Of a stretch of DNA of 64,000 bases, positions 10,503 through 20,918 are shown one piece after another. The notes beneath the pieces are model-generated. The model worked only from the letters and a program-made list of their open reading frames with translations, did not search any database and was not told where the DNA came from. A program made the translations under genes and the position numbers. Origin of the DNA: Ursidibacter maritimus (GTDB taxonomy: Bacteria; Pseudomonadota; Gammaproteobacteria; Enterobacterales; Pasteurellaceae); NCBI RefSeq assembly GCF_009761395.1, contig NZ_LEKN01000037.1, positions 1-64,000 on the forward strand. The letters are read 5' to 3'. How positions within the stretch are numbered: the stretch's first letter is position 1; each line of letters begins with the position of its first letter.

Positions 10503-11480
10503 TTACAACCACCCTTTCCGTTTAAAATAAAGATAAGGCGTGGCAGCAGCACAGATCATCAAGCCGATTGCCATTGGGTACCCATACTGGAAATGTAACT
10601 CAGGCATAAACTCAAAGTTCATCCCATAAGTCGATGCAACAAGTGTTGCGGGTAGGAACATAACGGAAACCAATGAGAAGAATTTCATTATTCGGTTCTG
10701 TTCAATGTTGATGAAACCCATTGCAGCTTGCATCAGAAAGTTTACCTTTTGGAATAATGATTCATTATGCGGTTGAAGGGATTCAATATCTCGCATAATA
10801 TCACGTGCCTGTTCTAATTGGTTATTTGGCAAACGTGTTTTGCGTAATAAAAAGCTCAAGGCTCGTTGGGTATCCATCAAACATAAACGCACTTTAGAAC
10901 TCATATCTTCTAATTCTGTTAAATCTGATAACGCATCATCAAATTCCGTTCCGTTTCTTTTTTCTTTTTCACTTTTATCTTGAGTGCTTAATACGACTCG
11001 ACTCAGCTTTTCTAAATCTGCATAGATATTTTCAATAACATCCGCTAATTGCTCAATTTTGGTTTCAAATAAATCGAGTAATAATTCATAAGCGTTGCCA
11101 TCCATCATTTTTTCTCGGCGTGAACGCATTCGGTATAAGCGAAAAGCAGGCAGATCTCGGTCTCGTAAAGTAAATAAACGCCCATCACGAATAGTAAAGC
11201 CAACAGTGGCAATATCTGCATAGTCTTCATCATCTAAGCAGTAAAAGAATGAGTGAAGGTGTAATCCATCTTCGTCTTCAAAAAAACGAGCGGAGGCTTC
11301 TAAATCTTCTAATTCACGTTCTTCGGCAAGGGTTTGATCTAAACGGTGTTCGAGAACTGTACGTTCATCATCACTAGGATCAATAAGATCGATCCAAATA
11401 GCATCGTTTAAGGTGTTTGGGTTGGTTTCATCAACGCTGATGATTAGGCGATCGTTATTTAACGAGAAAGCTCTGATCAT
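10503..11480 (-). CDS. corA: Magnesium/cobalt transporter CorA
   Basis: Pentameric inner-membrane channel for Mg2+ (and Co2+, Ni2+). 325 aa: a large acidic cytoplasmic domain, a long stalk helix, and two C-terminal transmembrane helices. The signature [10 protein letters not shown] lies between them and the basic tail FKRKGWL closes the protein. The start has a TAGGAG ribosome site. The gene is preceded by an unusually long untranslated region, described separately. Confidence 0.97.
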   Translation of the reverse strand: MIRAFSLNNDRLIISVDETNPNTLNDAIWIDLIDPSDDERTVLEHRLDQTLAEERELEDLEASARFFEDEDGLHLHSFFYCLDDEDYADIATVGFTIRDGRLFTLRDRDLPAFRLYRMRSRREKMMDGNAYELLLDLFETKIEQLADVIENIYADLEKLSRVVLSTQDKSEKEKRNGTEFDDALSDLTELEDMSSKVRLCLMDTQRALSFLLRKTRLPNNQLEQARDIMRDIESLQPHNESLFQKVNFLMQAAMGFINIEQNRIMKFFSLVSVMFLPATLVASTYGMNFEFMPELHFQYGYPMAIGLMICAAATPYLYFKRKGWL

Positions 11481-11830
11481 TTCATACTCCTAATAAATGG
11501 TATGAGGCGATGAACACAAATGAACAAAAATAAGATACTGAACAGACCGACTCTCGTCGGCAAAGGAGTTTTGGACGAGGGGAAATTAACAAACTGATGA
11601 GTATCGACTGTGACTGTCCAAAATGCTGTATCCTCAAGGTAAAAAAACGGGCGAATGGTAACGATTTAGCTCTTATTCGTCAAGGAATTATCTGAGCAAG
11701 GGGTAGGATTTACTCTTTCATTGCGGTATTATTTATCTGTTTTTAGATAATTTCATTCTGCTCCCTCCAATTACTCTACATGGCTCTATAGTGAAGGGTA
11801 AATTTAACCGTTTTCATAATATACCATTTC
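11481..11830 (-). promoter_or_regulatory. Long 5' leader of corA with possible attenuator
   Basis: About 350 nt lie before corA on its strand. Visible elements, in order of transcription, are a 7-codon ORF (MKLSKNR, 11733-11756) with a GGAGGGAG ribosome site, an imperfect hairpin (GACGAAT / ATTCGCC) followed by seven T residues ending at 11641, and a CCGAC-GAGA-GTCGG tetraloop hairpin at 11547-11560. This layout resembles the leader-peptide-controlled Mg2+ transporter leaders of enterobacteria. Function here is inference. Confidence 0.4.
11733..11756 (-). CDS. Putative leader peptide upstream of corA
   Basis: Seven codons, MKLSKNR, then TAA. A GGAGGGAG ribosome site lies about 5 nt before the ATG. 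Its only support is the ribosome site and its place in the corA leader before a terminator-like hairpin. It could be chance. Confidence 0.3.
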   Translation of the reverse strand: MKLSKNR

Positions 11831-11955
11831 ACCAACATTAAATTGAATAAAATATGGTTACATATTGCCTTTCTTTTATACAACAAGTTATGCTAAAAAA
11901 GCAGTTTTAGGCAGAATTTGTTATGATTCTGCCATTTTTCACACAGGAGAACACA

Positions 11956-12789
11956 ATGCAAAACCAACATTTCATCGGCTTAGGCGTTGCAGGCAACTTT
12001 GCGGGGCATTTAGAACAAGCAGGAGAAGCGGCTGATTTCTTACAAGTAAAAACAGCCGAAGCGATTCAGCCTAAAGCAATCTTTCCTTTTTATGTTCCTA
12101 GCAAAACATTATCTGAAACCTACCGCTTTCTTGCCACTTACCCACTATCAGCCGACACCATTACCTTTCCTAATGACGCAGATAATTTACAAATTGAACC
12201 TGAAGTGGCACTGATTTGCGATATTGAGTATTCAGATAAAAAGGTTATTGCCCTAACGCCAACGCATTTTGCTGCTTACAATGACTGCTCTATTCGCCGA
12301 CCAAATGCTCGTAAAATTTGTGAGAAGAAAAATTGGGGAGAAAATTCTAAGGGGCTTTCCAACACCTTTATTGCATTAGATCATTTTAATCAAGGTGGGA
12401 ATTTAGATAATTACAATATCGCTTGCTTTCATAAACGTAACGGCGAGCTAAATGAGTATGGCGTTGATAGCCAAACTGTTGGTTATAGTTACTTTCATCA
12501 AAAGTTATTAGATTGGATTGTCGATAGAATGAATAGTCAACCGGATGAAGGCCCAATGAACCATATTGCCGAACTGCTACAACAAGCAGATTATCCAACC
12601 AAAGCGGTTATTAGCATCGGAGCAACACGCTATACCGATTTTGGCGAACATAATTTCTTACAAAAAGGCGATACCAGTATTGTTGCAGTTTACCCTCGAG
12701 AGCGGTATTCACATCAACAAATTGTCGAAATGGCACAAAATGAGCAATTCGCTGAAAATATTTCTGCATTAATTCAGCAAGTAAAATAA
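11956..12789 (+). CDS. DUF5718 family protein, possible FAH-like fold
   Basis: 277-aa soluble protein of a family seen in Pasteurellaceae and some other bacteria, with no known function. The start at 11956 is chosen because CAGGAG lies just upstream. An in-frame ATG at 11923 lacks a site. The central stretch EPEVALICDI ... TPTHFAAYNDCSIRR ... WGENSKG recalls the metal-binding pattern of fumarylacetoacetate hydrolase-like enzymes, but this resemblance is by eye only. An uptake sequence overlaps the stop codon. Confidence 0.75.
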   Translation: MQNQHFIGLGVAGNFAGHLEQAGEAADFLQVKTAEAIQPKAIFPFYVPSKTLSETYRFLATYPLSADTITFPNDADNLQIEPEVALICDIEYSDKKVIALTPTHFAAYNDCSIRRPNARKICEKKNWGENSKGLSNTFIALDHFNQGGNLDNYNIACFHKRNGELNEYGVDSQTVGYSYFHQKLLDWIVDRMNSQPDEGPMNHIAELLQQADYPTKAVISIGATRYTDFGEHNFLQKGDTSIVAVYPRERYSHQQIVEMAQNEQFAENISALIQQVK

Positions 12790-12798
12790 CAAGCGGTC
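12789..12798 (+). repeat. DNA uptake sequence ACAAGCGGTC
   Basis: Full 10-bp uptake core overlapping the stop codon of the preceding gene, followed by a TTTTTGCAAATTTT tail. This is the A. pleuropneumoniae type. Confidence 0.85.
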
Positions 12799-12909
12799 AG
12801 TTTCAGCCAACTTTTTGCAAATTTTAGTATAAAGTGATGTAAAGAGTTGTGATGAAAGGTGAGATAGGCGACAATAACCGCCATTTTGAAACGAATTAGA
12901 GTATAACGA

Positions 12910-14499
12910 ATGTCATTAAATGATTATCCACAAGAAGTGAATAAACGCAGAACGTTTGCGATTATTTCCCACCCCGATGCAGGTAAAACCACCATCACCG
13001 AAAAAGTATTACTTTACGGTAACGCCATTCAGAAAGCTGGCTCAGTCAAAGGAAAAGGCTCGGCACAGCACGCCAAATCCGACTGGATGGAAATGGAAAA
13101 ACAACGTGGTATTTCAATTACCACCTCGGTGATGCAATTTCCTTATAATGATTGTCTAGTGAATTTACTGGATACCCCAGGACACGAAGACTTCTCGGAA
13201 GATACCTATCGAACATTAACTGCCGTTGATAGTTGCTTAATGGTTATTGATTCAGCAAAAGGGGTTGAAGAACGAACTATCAAATTGATGGAAGTTACCC
13301 GTCTGCGTGATACGCCAATTCTGACATTTATGAATAAACTTGACCGCGATATTCGTGATCCGATGGAATTGCTTGATGAAGTAGAAAGCGTATTAAAAAT
13401 TAACTGTGCACCTATTACTTGGCCTATCGGTTGTGGAAAACTATTTAAAGGTGTTTACCATATCGCTAAAGATGAAACCTACCTTTACCAAACAGGGCAA
13501 GGACATACAATCCAAGATGTGCGTATCATCAAAGGATTAGACAACTCTGAATTAGACACTGCCGTAGGGGACGATTTGGCTCAACAGTTGCGTGATGAAT
13601 TGGAGCTTGTTCAAGGTGCAAGCCACGAATTTGAGCTAGAAGCTTTCTTAAACGGTGAATTAACGCCAGTCTTCTTTGGTACAGCATTAGGCAATTTTGG
13701 TGTCGATCACTTCTTAGATGGTTTAACCGAATGGGCTCCAGCACCACAGCCTCGTCAATCTGATGAGCGTACTGTTGAAGCAAGTGAAGAAAAATTTAGT
13801 GGCTTCGTATTTAAAATCCAAGCCAATATGGATCCAAAACATCGTGACCGAGTTGCATTCTTACGTGTTGTCTCAGGAAAATATGAGAAAGGAATGAAGT
13901 TAAAACACGTTCGTATTGGTAAAGATGTCGTCATTTCTGATGCTTTAACCTTTATGGCTGGCGACCGTTCTCACGCAGAAGAAGCCTATGCAGGCGATAT
14001 TATCGGCTTACATAATCACGGTACGATCCAAATTGGCGATACCTTCACACAAGGTGAAAATATCAAATTTACAGGCATTCCAAACTTTGCACCGGAATTA
14101 TTCCGCCGTATCCGTTTACGCGACCCACTTAAACAGAAACAGCTACTCAAAGGATTAGTCCAACTTTCAGAAGAAGGGGCTGTGCAAGTATTCCGCCCAC
14201 TAATGAATAATGATTTGATTGTTGGTGCTGTGGGGGTATTACAGTTTGATGTGGTTGTTTCTCGCTTAAAAACGGAATACAACGTAGAAGCCATTTATGA
14301 AACCGTAAATGTGGCAACAGCTCGTTGGGTTGAGTGCAAAGATGCCAAGAAATTTGAAGAATTTAAACGCAAAAATGAGCAGAATTTAGCCCTAGACGGT
14401 GGTGATAACCTAACCTATATTGCTCCGACAATGGTTAATCTCAACTTAGCACAAGAGCGTTACCCTGATGTTACGTTCTTCAAAACAAGAGAACACTAA
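12910..14499 (+). CDS. prfC: Peptide chain release factor 3
   Basis: GTPase that removes RF1 and RF2 from the ribosome after termination. Its 529 aa equal the E. coli length. G1 HPDAGKTT, G3 [14 protein letters not shown] and G4 NKLDRD are all present. The long insert after NKLDRD and the family-specific [15 protein letters not shown] separate it from EF-G. rlmB follows after 23 nt, probably in the same transcript. Confidence 0.97.
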   Translation: MSLNDYPQEVNKRRTFAIISHPDAGKTTITEKVLLYGNAIQKAGSVKGKGSAQHAKSDWMEMEKQRGISITTSVMQFPYNDCLVNLLDTPGHEDFSEDTYRTLTAVDSCLMVIDSAKGVEERTIKLMEVTRLRDTPILTFMNKLDRDIRDPMELLDEVESVLKINCAPITWPIGCGKLFKGVYHIAKDETYLYQTGQGHTIQDVRIIKGLDNSELDTAVGDDLAQQLRDELELVQGASHEFELEAFLNGELTPVFFGTALGNFGVDHFLDGLTEWAPAPQPRQSDERTVEASEEKFSGFVFKIQANMDPKHRDRVAFLRVVSGKYEKGMKLKHVRIGKDVVISDALTFMAGDRSHAEEAYAGDIIGLHNHGTIQIGDTFTQGENIKFTGIPNFAPELFRRIRLRDPLKQKQLLKGLVQLSEEGAVQVFRPLMNNDLIVGAVGVLQFDVVVSRLKTEYNVEAIYETVNVATARWVECKDAKKFEEFKRKNEQNLALDGGDNLTYIAPTMVNLNLAQERYPDVTFFKTREH

Positions 14500-14522
14500 A
14501 GATATCGTACGAGACATAACTT

Positions 14523-15260
14523 ATGAGTGAACAAATTTACGGTATTCACGCCGTTAAAGCCTTCTTAGATAACGCGCCAGAGCGTTTAATTGAAGTCTAT
14601 GTACTAAAAGGGCGTGAAGATAAACGTTTAAATCCACTATTAAACGAACTGCAACGCTTAGGAATTGCAATTCAGCAGCTCAATCGCCAAAGCCTAGATA
14701 ACAAAGCTCAAGGTGAAGTGCATCAAGGGATCATTGCTAAAGTGAAACCTGCAAAAGAACTTAATGAACAAGATCTTGATCAGATCTTGGCGAGTAAAAC
14801 TAATCCATTATTGTTGATCTTAGACGGCATTACTGATCCACATAATTTAGGAGCTTGTTTACGTACCGCAGATGCTGCTGGAGTTGATGTAGTGATTGTT
14901 CCAAAGGACAAATCTGCCCAGCTCACTTCTACTGCGCGTAAAGTAGCTTGCGGAGCGGCTGAAGTCATTCCATTAGTACGAGTCACTAACCTTGCCCGTA
15001 CAATGCGAGAGTTGCAAGAAAAAAATGTCTGGATTATCGGCACTGCTGGTGAAGCAACAGAAAGTCTATATCAAGTAAAAATGACAGGAGCAATTGCGCT
15101 CGTAATGGGGGCTGAAGGCGATGGCATGCGTCGTTTAACGCGTGAACATTGCGATCAGCTTGTCAGTATTCCTATGGCTGGCTCTGTATCATCATTAAAC
15201 GTTTCAGTTGCCACAGGCGTATGCCTATTTGAAATAGTCCGCCAAAAATTAGCTCAATAA
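14523..15260 (+). CDS. rlmB: 23S rRNA 2'-O-methyltransferase RlmB
   Basis: SPOUT-family enzyme that methylates the ribose of G2251 (E. coli numbering) in the P-loop of 23S rRNA. 245 aa. It has an N-terminal substrate-binding domain (GIHAVKAFL), then the knotted catalytic domain with motif 2 [12 protein letters not shown] and motif 3 [13 protein letters not shown] terminator follows, so it closes the prfC-rlmB unit. Confidence 0.96.
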   Translation: MSEQIYGIHAVKAFLDNAPERLIEVYVLKGREDKRLNPLLNELQRLGIAIQQLNRQSLDNKAQGEVHQGIIAKVKPAKELNEQDLDQILASKTNPLLLILDGITDPHNLGACLRTADAAGVDVVIVPKDKSAQLTSTARKVACGAAEVIPLVRVTNLARTMRELQEKNVWIIGTAGEATESLYQVKMTGAIALVMGAEGDGMRRLTREHCDQLVSIPMAGSVSSLNVSVATGVCLFEIVRQKLAQ

Positions 15261-15268
15261 TCCTCAGA

Positions 15269-15297
15269 TAAAAATGGGTCTTCCGCCCATTTTTATG
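15269..15297 (+). terminator. Terminator after rlmB
   Basis: Stem ATAAAAATGGG / CCCATTTTTAT with a 7-nt loop. It is 8 nt past the rlmB stop and T-rich at the 3' side. Confidence 0.85.
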
Positions 15298-15339
15298 TTC
15301 TGTATGAAAAACAACCTTGCCTTTTCCTCTTTTCCATAC

Positions 15340-15690
15340 CTTGCCTAACTTATTGTTTTATTTGAATAAAATAGCGATAAAAAGATCTTATTTTAAGTTA
15401 CACACGATCTTTTTTCAGATCTATAACAATTCTATCCACAGATCATGGGGATAATTCTATCCTTATGTGAATAATGTTGATCAATCTCACCGACAAGTTG
15501 ATATTTATACCCATAATGATGCCTAATTCCACAAAATAATGTTCATAAACACAGCTCTTTTTTAGATAAAAGATCCCGATTATTTCACCCTATCTGGAAT
15601 AATACCCCATTATTCCCTTGTTTTACCCAAAAAGTTATCAACAAATTTTCAACTTATCCACAGAGTTATACACAATTGGTAAAATATTGC
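15340..15690. other. Candidate chromosomal replication origin (oriC)
   Basis: Gene-free AT-rich segment in a 526-bp gap. On the left are three GATCT-led 13-mer-like units (15384, 15406, 15418) resembling the E. coli unwinding repeats. Next come boxes one base from the DnaA consensus: CTATCCACA (15432), TGGGGATAA (15446), TGTGAATAA (15466) and TTATACCCA (15505). On the right is a tight trio, TTATCAACA (15635), TTATCCACA (15654, perfect) and TTATACACA (15666). Six GATC sites fall within 15384-15575. The flanks, rlmB and rppH, are not the classic mnmG neighbour. A non-origin DnaA-binding locus is the alternative. Confidence 0.65.
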
Positions 15691-15786
15691 AGATAACCGA
15701 CCGCTTACTTTCGCTTTTGGTTGTTCAAAAGGCTGAATTATGAAACAATTCACCTATCTAACACTTTATAAAGAAGGCGGTCTAAA

Positions 15787-16368
15787 TTGATCGATTTTGA
15801 TGGTTACCGCCCAAATGTTGGTATCGTGATCTGCAATAAACAAGGACAAGTTCTTTGGGCAAAACGGTTTGGTCAAAACTCTTGGCAATTTCCACAAGGG
15901 GGAATTAATGAGGGTGAAAACATTGAAACAGCAATGTACCGTGAGCTCTATGAAGAAGTCGGTTTATCGAGAAAAGATGTACGAGTACTCTGGGCATCAA
16001 AATATTGGCTAAAATATAAACTTCCGAAACGGTTAGTGCGAATGGAAAATGCACAACCTGTGTGTATTGGACAAAAACAGCGTTGGTTTTTGTTACAGTT
16101 AGTTTCCGATGAAAGTTTAATCAATCTAAAAACATCCAAAACACCAGAATTTGATGGCTGGCGTTGGGTGAGTTTTTGGTATCCTGTGCGTCAAGTGGTT
16201 TCGTTCAAGCGAGATGTCTATCGCAAAGTAATGAAAGAATTTGCACAAATTCTAATAAATGAGAATGAGAAGGTATCATCTCAATCTGATAACAAAGAGC
16301 CTCGTGAACGACGAGAGTATCGTAAATCTTATCGCACCAATAACTATAAGGGGAAAAAACGTGATTGA
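15787..16368 (+). CDS. rppH: RNA pyrophosphohydrolase
   Basis: Nudix enzyme that removes pyrophosphate from the 5' end of mRNAs and so triggers decay by RNase E. The N-terminus [15 protein letters not shown] matches the family and starts at a TTG codon with AAGAAGG upstream. The Nudix box begins [17 protein letters not shown] and continues YEEVGL. 193 aa, with a basic C-terminal tail after the conserved core. It overlaps the next gene by 8 nt. Confidence 0.95.
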   Translation: MIDFDGYRPNVGIVICNKQGQVLWAKRFGQNSWQFPQGGINEGENIETAMYRELYEEVGLSRKDVRVLWASKYWLKYKLPKRLVRMENAQPVCIGQKQRWFLLQLVSDESLINLKTSKTPEFDGWRWVSFWYPVRQVVSFKRDVYRKVMKEFAQILINENEKVSSQSDNKEPRERREYRKSYRTNNYKGKKRD

Positions 16369-17155
16369 GATCTTTTTAAGTTGCCTAGTATTAGGAGCTG
16401 TTGTTGGTTTTCTTGCAGGTTTATTTGGTATTGGGGGAGGATTAATTATTGTACCTTCGCTAGTATATCTGTTCTCTCTGATTGATATTCCTAATGAATA
16501 CATTATGTCAATGGCACTTGGGACCTCATTTTCCACAATTATTGTGACGGCATTTTCAGCGGCACATCGCCACCATAAATTAGGTAATGTAGATTGGCAA
16601 GTCAGCAAATACTTTATTCCAGCTTTGATGATTTCAGTCTTTTTGGCAGGCTTTGCGGTTGTAGATATTCCTAAAACTATAATGTCTAAATTGTTTGCGG
16701 TGATTGTAATTTTCCTTGCGTTAAAAATGCTTTTTTCACTCAAGAAAAAAGAGAGCGTAGCCAAAACAATCACACCAAGTTCTACCTTAATTGCAGGCTC
16801 ACTGATCGGCACGATTTCCAGCATGGCTGGAATTGCAGGAGGTGCTTTTATTGTTCCTTACCTCAATGGACGAGGCTTAGAGATGAAACGAGCAATTGGT
16901 ACGTCATCTTTCTGCGGTGCGCTACTCGGGTTAGCCGCAACAATAAGCTTTATCACAAGCGGTTGGAATGTACCGAATTTACCCGAATATTCTCTCGGTT
17001 ATGTTTACTTGCCCGCACTATGTGGCATTACATTAACATCATTTTTTACCTCCAAATTAGGTGCAAATGCAGCGAATGTTCTACCAGTACCCACATTAAA
17101 GAAAGCTTTTGCGGTACTGCTCGTCTACATTGCAATCAATATGTTTTTTAAATAG
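16361..17155 (+). CDS. TauE/SafE family permease
   Basis: 264-aa inner-membrane protein with about eight hydrophobic segments. The paired motifs [17 protein letters not shown] and [16 protein letters not shown] are the inverted repeats of the TauE/SafE (DUF81) family, which moves sulfite, sulfoacetate or other organic anions. The substrate is not known. Start is GTG at 16361 with AAGGGG upstream, overlapping the rppH end. lgt follows after 7 nt, so rppH-tauE-lgt form an operon. An uptake core (16955-16963) lies inside the gene. Confidence 0.88.
   Translation: MIEIFLSCLVLGAVVGFLAGLFGIGGGLIIVPSLVYLFSLIDIPNEYIMSMALGTSFSTIIVTAFSAAHRHHKLGNVDWQVSKYFIPALMISVFLAGFAVVDIPKTIMSKLFAVIVIFLALKMLFSLKKKESVAKTITPSSTLIAGSLIGTISSMAGIAGGAFIVPYLNGRGLEMKRAIGTSSFCGALLGLAATISFITSGWNVPNLPEYSLGYVYLPALCGITLTSFFTSKLGANAANVLPVPTLKKAFAVLLVYIAINMFFK
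16955..16963 (+). repeat. DNA uptake core within tauE-like gene
   Basis: ACAAGCGGT in the plus orientation, inside coding sequence. Confidence 0.75.
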
Positions 17156-17162
17156 AGGCAAT

Positions 17163-17954
17163 ATGAACCAATCATTTTTTGTTTTCCCCAATATCGATCC
17201 AATTTTTTTACAATTAGGCCCAATTTCAGTGCATTGGTACGGCATTATGTACCTATTAGGTTTTGGTTTTGCCTATTGGCTTGGTGTAAGACGAGCAAAA
17301 AACTCCAATGATGTTTGGACACCTGAACAAGTCGATCAGCTACTCTTTAACGGTTTCTTTGGTGTTGTTCTAGGTGGACGCATTGGCGATGTTTTTTTCT
17401 ATAATTTTGATCGCTTAATGATCGATCCGCTTTATCTTTTCCGTATTTGGGAAGGGGGAATGTCTTTTCACGGCGGACTTATTGGGGTCATTATCGCAAT
17501 GATTTGGACATCTCACCGCCAACAACGTAGCTTTTGGCAAACAGCTGATTTTGTTGCACCGCTTATTCCATTTGGCTTAGGAATGGGACGTATCGGCAAC
17601 TTTATCAACGGAGAATTATGGGGACGAGTAACAGATGTACCTTGGGCTATGATCTTCCCACACGTTGATTCACTACCACGCCACCCATCGCAAATTTATC
17701 AAGCCTTACTAGAAGGATTAGCACTATTTTTATTGCTAAATTTCTTTATCCGCAAACCTCGCCCAATGGGGTCGGTTGCAGGATTATTCTTAGTCGGTTA
17801 CGGTATATTCCGCTTTATCGTTGAATATGTGCGAGAGATTGACCCTGGCGTCAATACCACAACGGATATGATTACTCGTGGGCAACTGCTTTCATTACCA
17901 ATGGTGATCGGGGGCATTCTTATCATGTTAATCGCGTATAAAAAAGCAAAATAA
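17163..17954 (+). CDS. lgt: Prolipoprotein diacylglyceryl transferase
   Basis: First enzyme of lipoprotein maturation. It transfers diacylglycerol from phosphatidylglycerol to the lipobox cysteine, in the inner membrane. 263 aa, about seven membrane segments. SFHGGLIG holds the essential histidine, and the Lgt signature [13 protein letters not shown] is complete. The ATG at 17163 follows AGAGGCAAT, and a longer in-frame extension overlaps the preceding gene. lspA, the next enzyme of the pathway, is at 30.2 kb. Confidence 0.96.
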   Translation: MNQSFFVFPNIDPIFLQLGPISVHWYGIMYLLGFGFAYWLGVRRAKNSNDVWTPEQVDQLLFNGFFGVVLGGRIGDVFFYNFDRLMIDPLYLFRIWEGGMSFHGGLIGVIIAMIWTSHRQQRSFWQTADFVAPLIPFGLGMGRIGNFINGELWGRVTDVPWAMIFPHVDSLPRHPSQIYQALLEGLALFLLLNFFIRKPRPMGSVAGLFLVGYGIFRFIVEYVREIDPGVNTTTDMITRGQLLSLPMVIGGILIMLIAYKKAK

Positions 17955-17986
17955 CTGCAAAATCTTACCGCTTATCAGGAGCTAAA

Positions 17987-18679
17987 ATGACTAAAAAATT
18001 CAAACTTATCGGATTTGATTTAGATGGCACACTCGTAAATAGCCTACCAGATCTTGCACTCTCACTTAACTCAGCTTTTGCGGAAGTCGGCTTACCGCAA
18101 GCACCTGAAGAATTAGTACTAACGTGGATTGGCAATGGTGCCGATGTGCTATTTGCCAAAGGGCTAGAATGGACAGGGCGAGCTAACGAGTTTTCCGAAG
18201 AAGAATTAAAGCAGATTAAACGTCGTTTTGGACATTTCTATGGCGAAAACATTTGTAATATCAGCAAGTTATATCCCAATGTGAAGACGACATTAGAAAC
18301 CTTAAAAGCACAAGGATATATCCTAGCGGTTGTGACCAACAAACCCACAAAACACGTTCAGCCTGTGTTAAAAGCCTTTGAAATAGACCATCTATTCAGC
18401 GAAGCATTAGGCGGGCAATCTTTACCTGAAATTAAACCACACCCAGCACCGCTTTATTACCTTTGCGGAAAATTTGGACTATATCCACAGGAATTATTAT
18501 TTGTCGGTGATTCCAAAAACGATATTTTAGCCGCTCAAAATGCAGGTTGCCAAAGTGTCGGTTTAACTTACGGCTATAATTACAACATTCCGATTGGCGA
18601 CTCTAACCCTGACTATGTATGTGATGACTTTGCTGAAATTTTAGAGATTGTGGCAAACAATGCGTCCCAAATTTCTTAA
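17987..18679 (+). CDS. gph: Phosphoglycolate phosphatase
   Basis: HAD-superfamily phosphatase that removes 2-phosphoglycolate, mainly formed during DNA repair. 230 aa. Motif I GFDLDGTLVNS with the nucleophile Asp, motif II VTNKPTKH, and motif III/IV VGDSKNDILAAQNAG are present. AGGAGC precedes the ATG. Its end overlaps the start of the next gene by 20 nt. Confidence 0.9.
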   Translation: MTKKFKLIGFDLDGTLVNSLPDLALSLNSAFAEVGLPQAPEELVLTWIGNGADVLFAKGLEWTGRANEFSEEELKQIKRRFGHFYGENICNISKLYPNVKTTLETLKAQGYILAVVTNKPTKHVQPVLKAFEIDHLFSEALGGQSLPEIKPHPAPLYYLCGKFGLYPQELLFVGDSKNDILAAQNAGCQSVGLTYGYNYNIPIGDSNPDYVCDDFAEILEIVANNASQIS

Positions 18680-20813
18680 AACACTCTCTTTTAATTGGTT
18701 AAATACCAATATTATTGGGACACTACCGATCTTCTTTGCCACCAATTTGGCGGCATTAACAGTCTGGCAGTTGAATATTTCCGAGCATACTATGGCGTTA
18801 GTGCTTGGAATTATTGCTGGTGGGCTTTCGGATTTAGACAACCGCTTAACTGGGCGACTAAAAAATCTATTTTTTACGTTGATCGCTTTTGCGATTTCTT
18901 CACTCAGTTCACAATTAGCGTTAAGTTATGGCTGGCTGTTTATTCCCCTGATTACCATCATTACCTTTATCGTGATTATGCTTGGGGCAATCGGTCAGCG
19001 TTATAGCACGATTGCATTCGGTACATTATTAGTCGCTATTTACACCACATTGACATACACGCCACAATCAACTTGGTATGGCAATACCTTATTGATCTTA
19101 TTCGGGACGTTAATTTATGGATTAGTGGCAGTTATTGTGTATCTCTGCTTTCCAAACCGAACGATGCAGGAAAATATTGCTCAGTATTTTGATGCTCTAA
19201 GCCACTATTTACAGATTAAAGCAGACTTTTTCGATCCTGACGATACGGAAAACTTACCCGCCAAACAACTTGCTCTCGCTAAAGCAAACATTGCAGTGAT
19301 GAGCGCATTTGATAAAGCAAGGGTTTCCCTGTTTTATCGGCTACGAATGCAACATCGCCATTTGCGTACCCAAAAAATGCTACGCTACTATTTTACCGGG
19401 CAAGAGATTTGGGAACGAGCTAGTTCAAGCCATTCTCAATATGTCGCTTTATTTAATGAATTACAAAATACTGATTTAATTTTCCGTTTTCAGCGTTTGC
19501 TTGAATTACAAGCGATTGCTTGTCAGCAAGTCGCCACCGCTTTACGCCATAATGAACATTATCAGCACCCAAATCGTGGAGAAAGAGTCCTGTTAGGGCT
19601 AACACAATCTCTCGCCTTTCATCGTGAAAAAGGGATTAAACATTTCTCACAACTACACTCCATTGCGGATAATTTACGTAATATTGAAGGGCAATTAGCA
19701 CAGCTGGCGGACAACCATTCCAATCAAGAAATTGGTAAAAAACCAGCAAAATCTGCCCGCTTGATCGCAGAAAATGTCTCAAATATTCGAGATATGATCC
19801 CAGCTATTCGCTCCCAATGTCATTTTGGTTCCCCACTTTTCCGCCATGCAGTGCGTTTATCTATTGTTGTCTTTGTGTGTAGCTTAATCGTGGAATGCTT
19901 TCAGGTTGAACAAGGTTATTGGATTTTACTGACCGCCATTTTAGTCTGCCAACCTAACTATTCTGCGACCAAAACACGTTTAGTCCAACGAGTTATCGGT
20001 ACTATTTTAGGGGTTGTGGTTGGATTATCTTTTAACTATCTCTCCCCAACATTAGAAGCACAGTTAGGCTTAATTGTAGCATCTAGTAGCTTATTCTTTC
20101 TATTTAGGACGAATAATTACAGCTTCTCAACATTCTTTGTTACAATTCAAGTGTTAATCAGCTTTGATGTAGTGGGGGTTGGTGCAGATGTTGCAATGTT
20201 ACCAAGAATTATTGATACCCTAATTGGGGCAAGTCTTGCTTGGTTAGCCGTGTCTTATTTATGGCCTGATTGGAAATACCTAAATTTACAGCAGAGTTTA
20301 AAAAATTCTATCAAAGAGAATGCCAACTATCTACTACATATTATTGCTCAATTACAGTTTGGTTATCGTGATCAATTCACTTACCGCATTGCAAGACGTT
20401 CGGCACAAAATGCACTGGCGACTTTAAGCATTACAGTTTCCAATATGCTGAGTGAACCGAAAAAATACCGAAGCACGACAAAATTTGCACCAAACTTATT
20501 GGGATTAAGCTACACCTTAATGAGCTATATTTCGGCATTAGGGGCACATCGTATTGCAAGTCACGAGCTAAATCACCATATCGAATTTGCAGCAATATTC
20601 TTCAAGCACGCCAAACAAGTTGCACAACTGTTGCAACAAATCGCATCAGGTAATTTCAATCCATCAAAAATCAATGAGATCGAGCAACAATTACAGCAAT
20701 TTGAGCAACAATACCAAACAGAAATTGATGAAAAAAGCCTTGTTCTGTTACAACAACTACGTTTAATCATACAACTGTTGCCACAGTTAGAAGAATTTGT
20801 AGGAAAAGAGTAG
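18660..20813 (+). CDS. yccS: YccS-like FUSC family inner-membrane protein
   Basis: Large membrane protein of the FUSC/aromatic acid exporter superfamily. About 717 aa, with two groups of hydrophobic helices (residues about 15-150 and 390-510) separated and followed by cytoplasmic helical domains. LFRHAVRLS and YWILLTAILVCQPNYSATKTR are typical of YccS/YhfK. Physiological substrate unknown. The ATG at 18660 lies inside gph. A TTG four codons upstream is an alternative start. Confidence 0.88.
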   Translation: MRPKFLKTLSFNWLNTNIIGTLPIFFATNLAALTVWQLNISEHTMALVLGIIAGGLSDLDNRLTGRLKNLFFTLIAFAISSLSSQLALSYGWLFIPLITIITFIVIMLGAIGQRYSTIAFGTLLVAIYTTLTYTPQSTWYGNTLLILFGTLIYGLVAVIVYLCFPNRTMQENIAQYFDALSHYLQIKADFFDPDDTENLPAKQLALAKANIAVMSAFDKARVSLFYRLRMQHRHLRTQKMLRYYFTGQEIWERASSSHSQYVALFNELQNTDLIFRFQRLLELQAIACQQVATALRHNEHYQHPNRGERVLLGLTQSLAFHREKGIKHFSQLHSIADNLRNIEGQLAQLADNHSNQEIGKKPAKSARLIAENVSNIRDMIPAIRSQCHFGSPLFRHAVRLSIVVFVCSLIVECFQVEQGYWILLTAILVCQPNYSATKTRLVQRVIGTILGVVVGLSFNYLSPTLEAQLGLIVASSSLFFLFRTNNYSFSTFFVTIQVLISFDVVGVGADVAMLPRIIDTLIGASLAWLAVSYLWPDWKYLNLQQSLKNSIKENANYLLHIIAQLQFGYRDQFTYRIARRSAQNALATLSITVSNMLSEPKKYRSTTKFAPNLLGLSYTLMSYISALGAHRIASHELNHHIEFAAIFFKHAKQVAQLLQQIASGNFNPSKINEIEQQLQQFEQQYQTEIDEKSLVLLQQLRLIIQLLPQLEEFVGKE

Positions 20814-20843
20814 CGTATTATCCCAGTGCTAAAACAGTTTAGA

Positions 20844-20871
20844 TTGACTAATTAAGGATAACCGCTACAAT
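20844..20871 (+). promoter_or_regulatory. Probable thrC promoter
   Basis: TTGACT and TACAAT are separated by 16 nt, upstream of thrC. The predicted transcript would start near 20878, about 40 nt before the ATG. Confidence 0.6.
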
Positions 20872-20918
20872 CGGGCAATTTCTTATTTTAAAATTTTTAT
20901 ACAGTTAAAGGGCAACAA

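Noticed and set aside
16276-16824. Long antisense frame across the rppH end and tauE-like gene
   Set aside because: It is a shadow of the membrane protein gene. It has no ribosome site and a composition typical of reversed hydrophobic codons.
18648-18660. TTG start for yccS four codons upstream
   Set aside because: The ATG at 18660 gives a family-like N-terminus. Neither has a good ribosome site, so the ATG is preferred.
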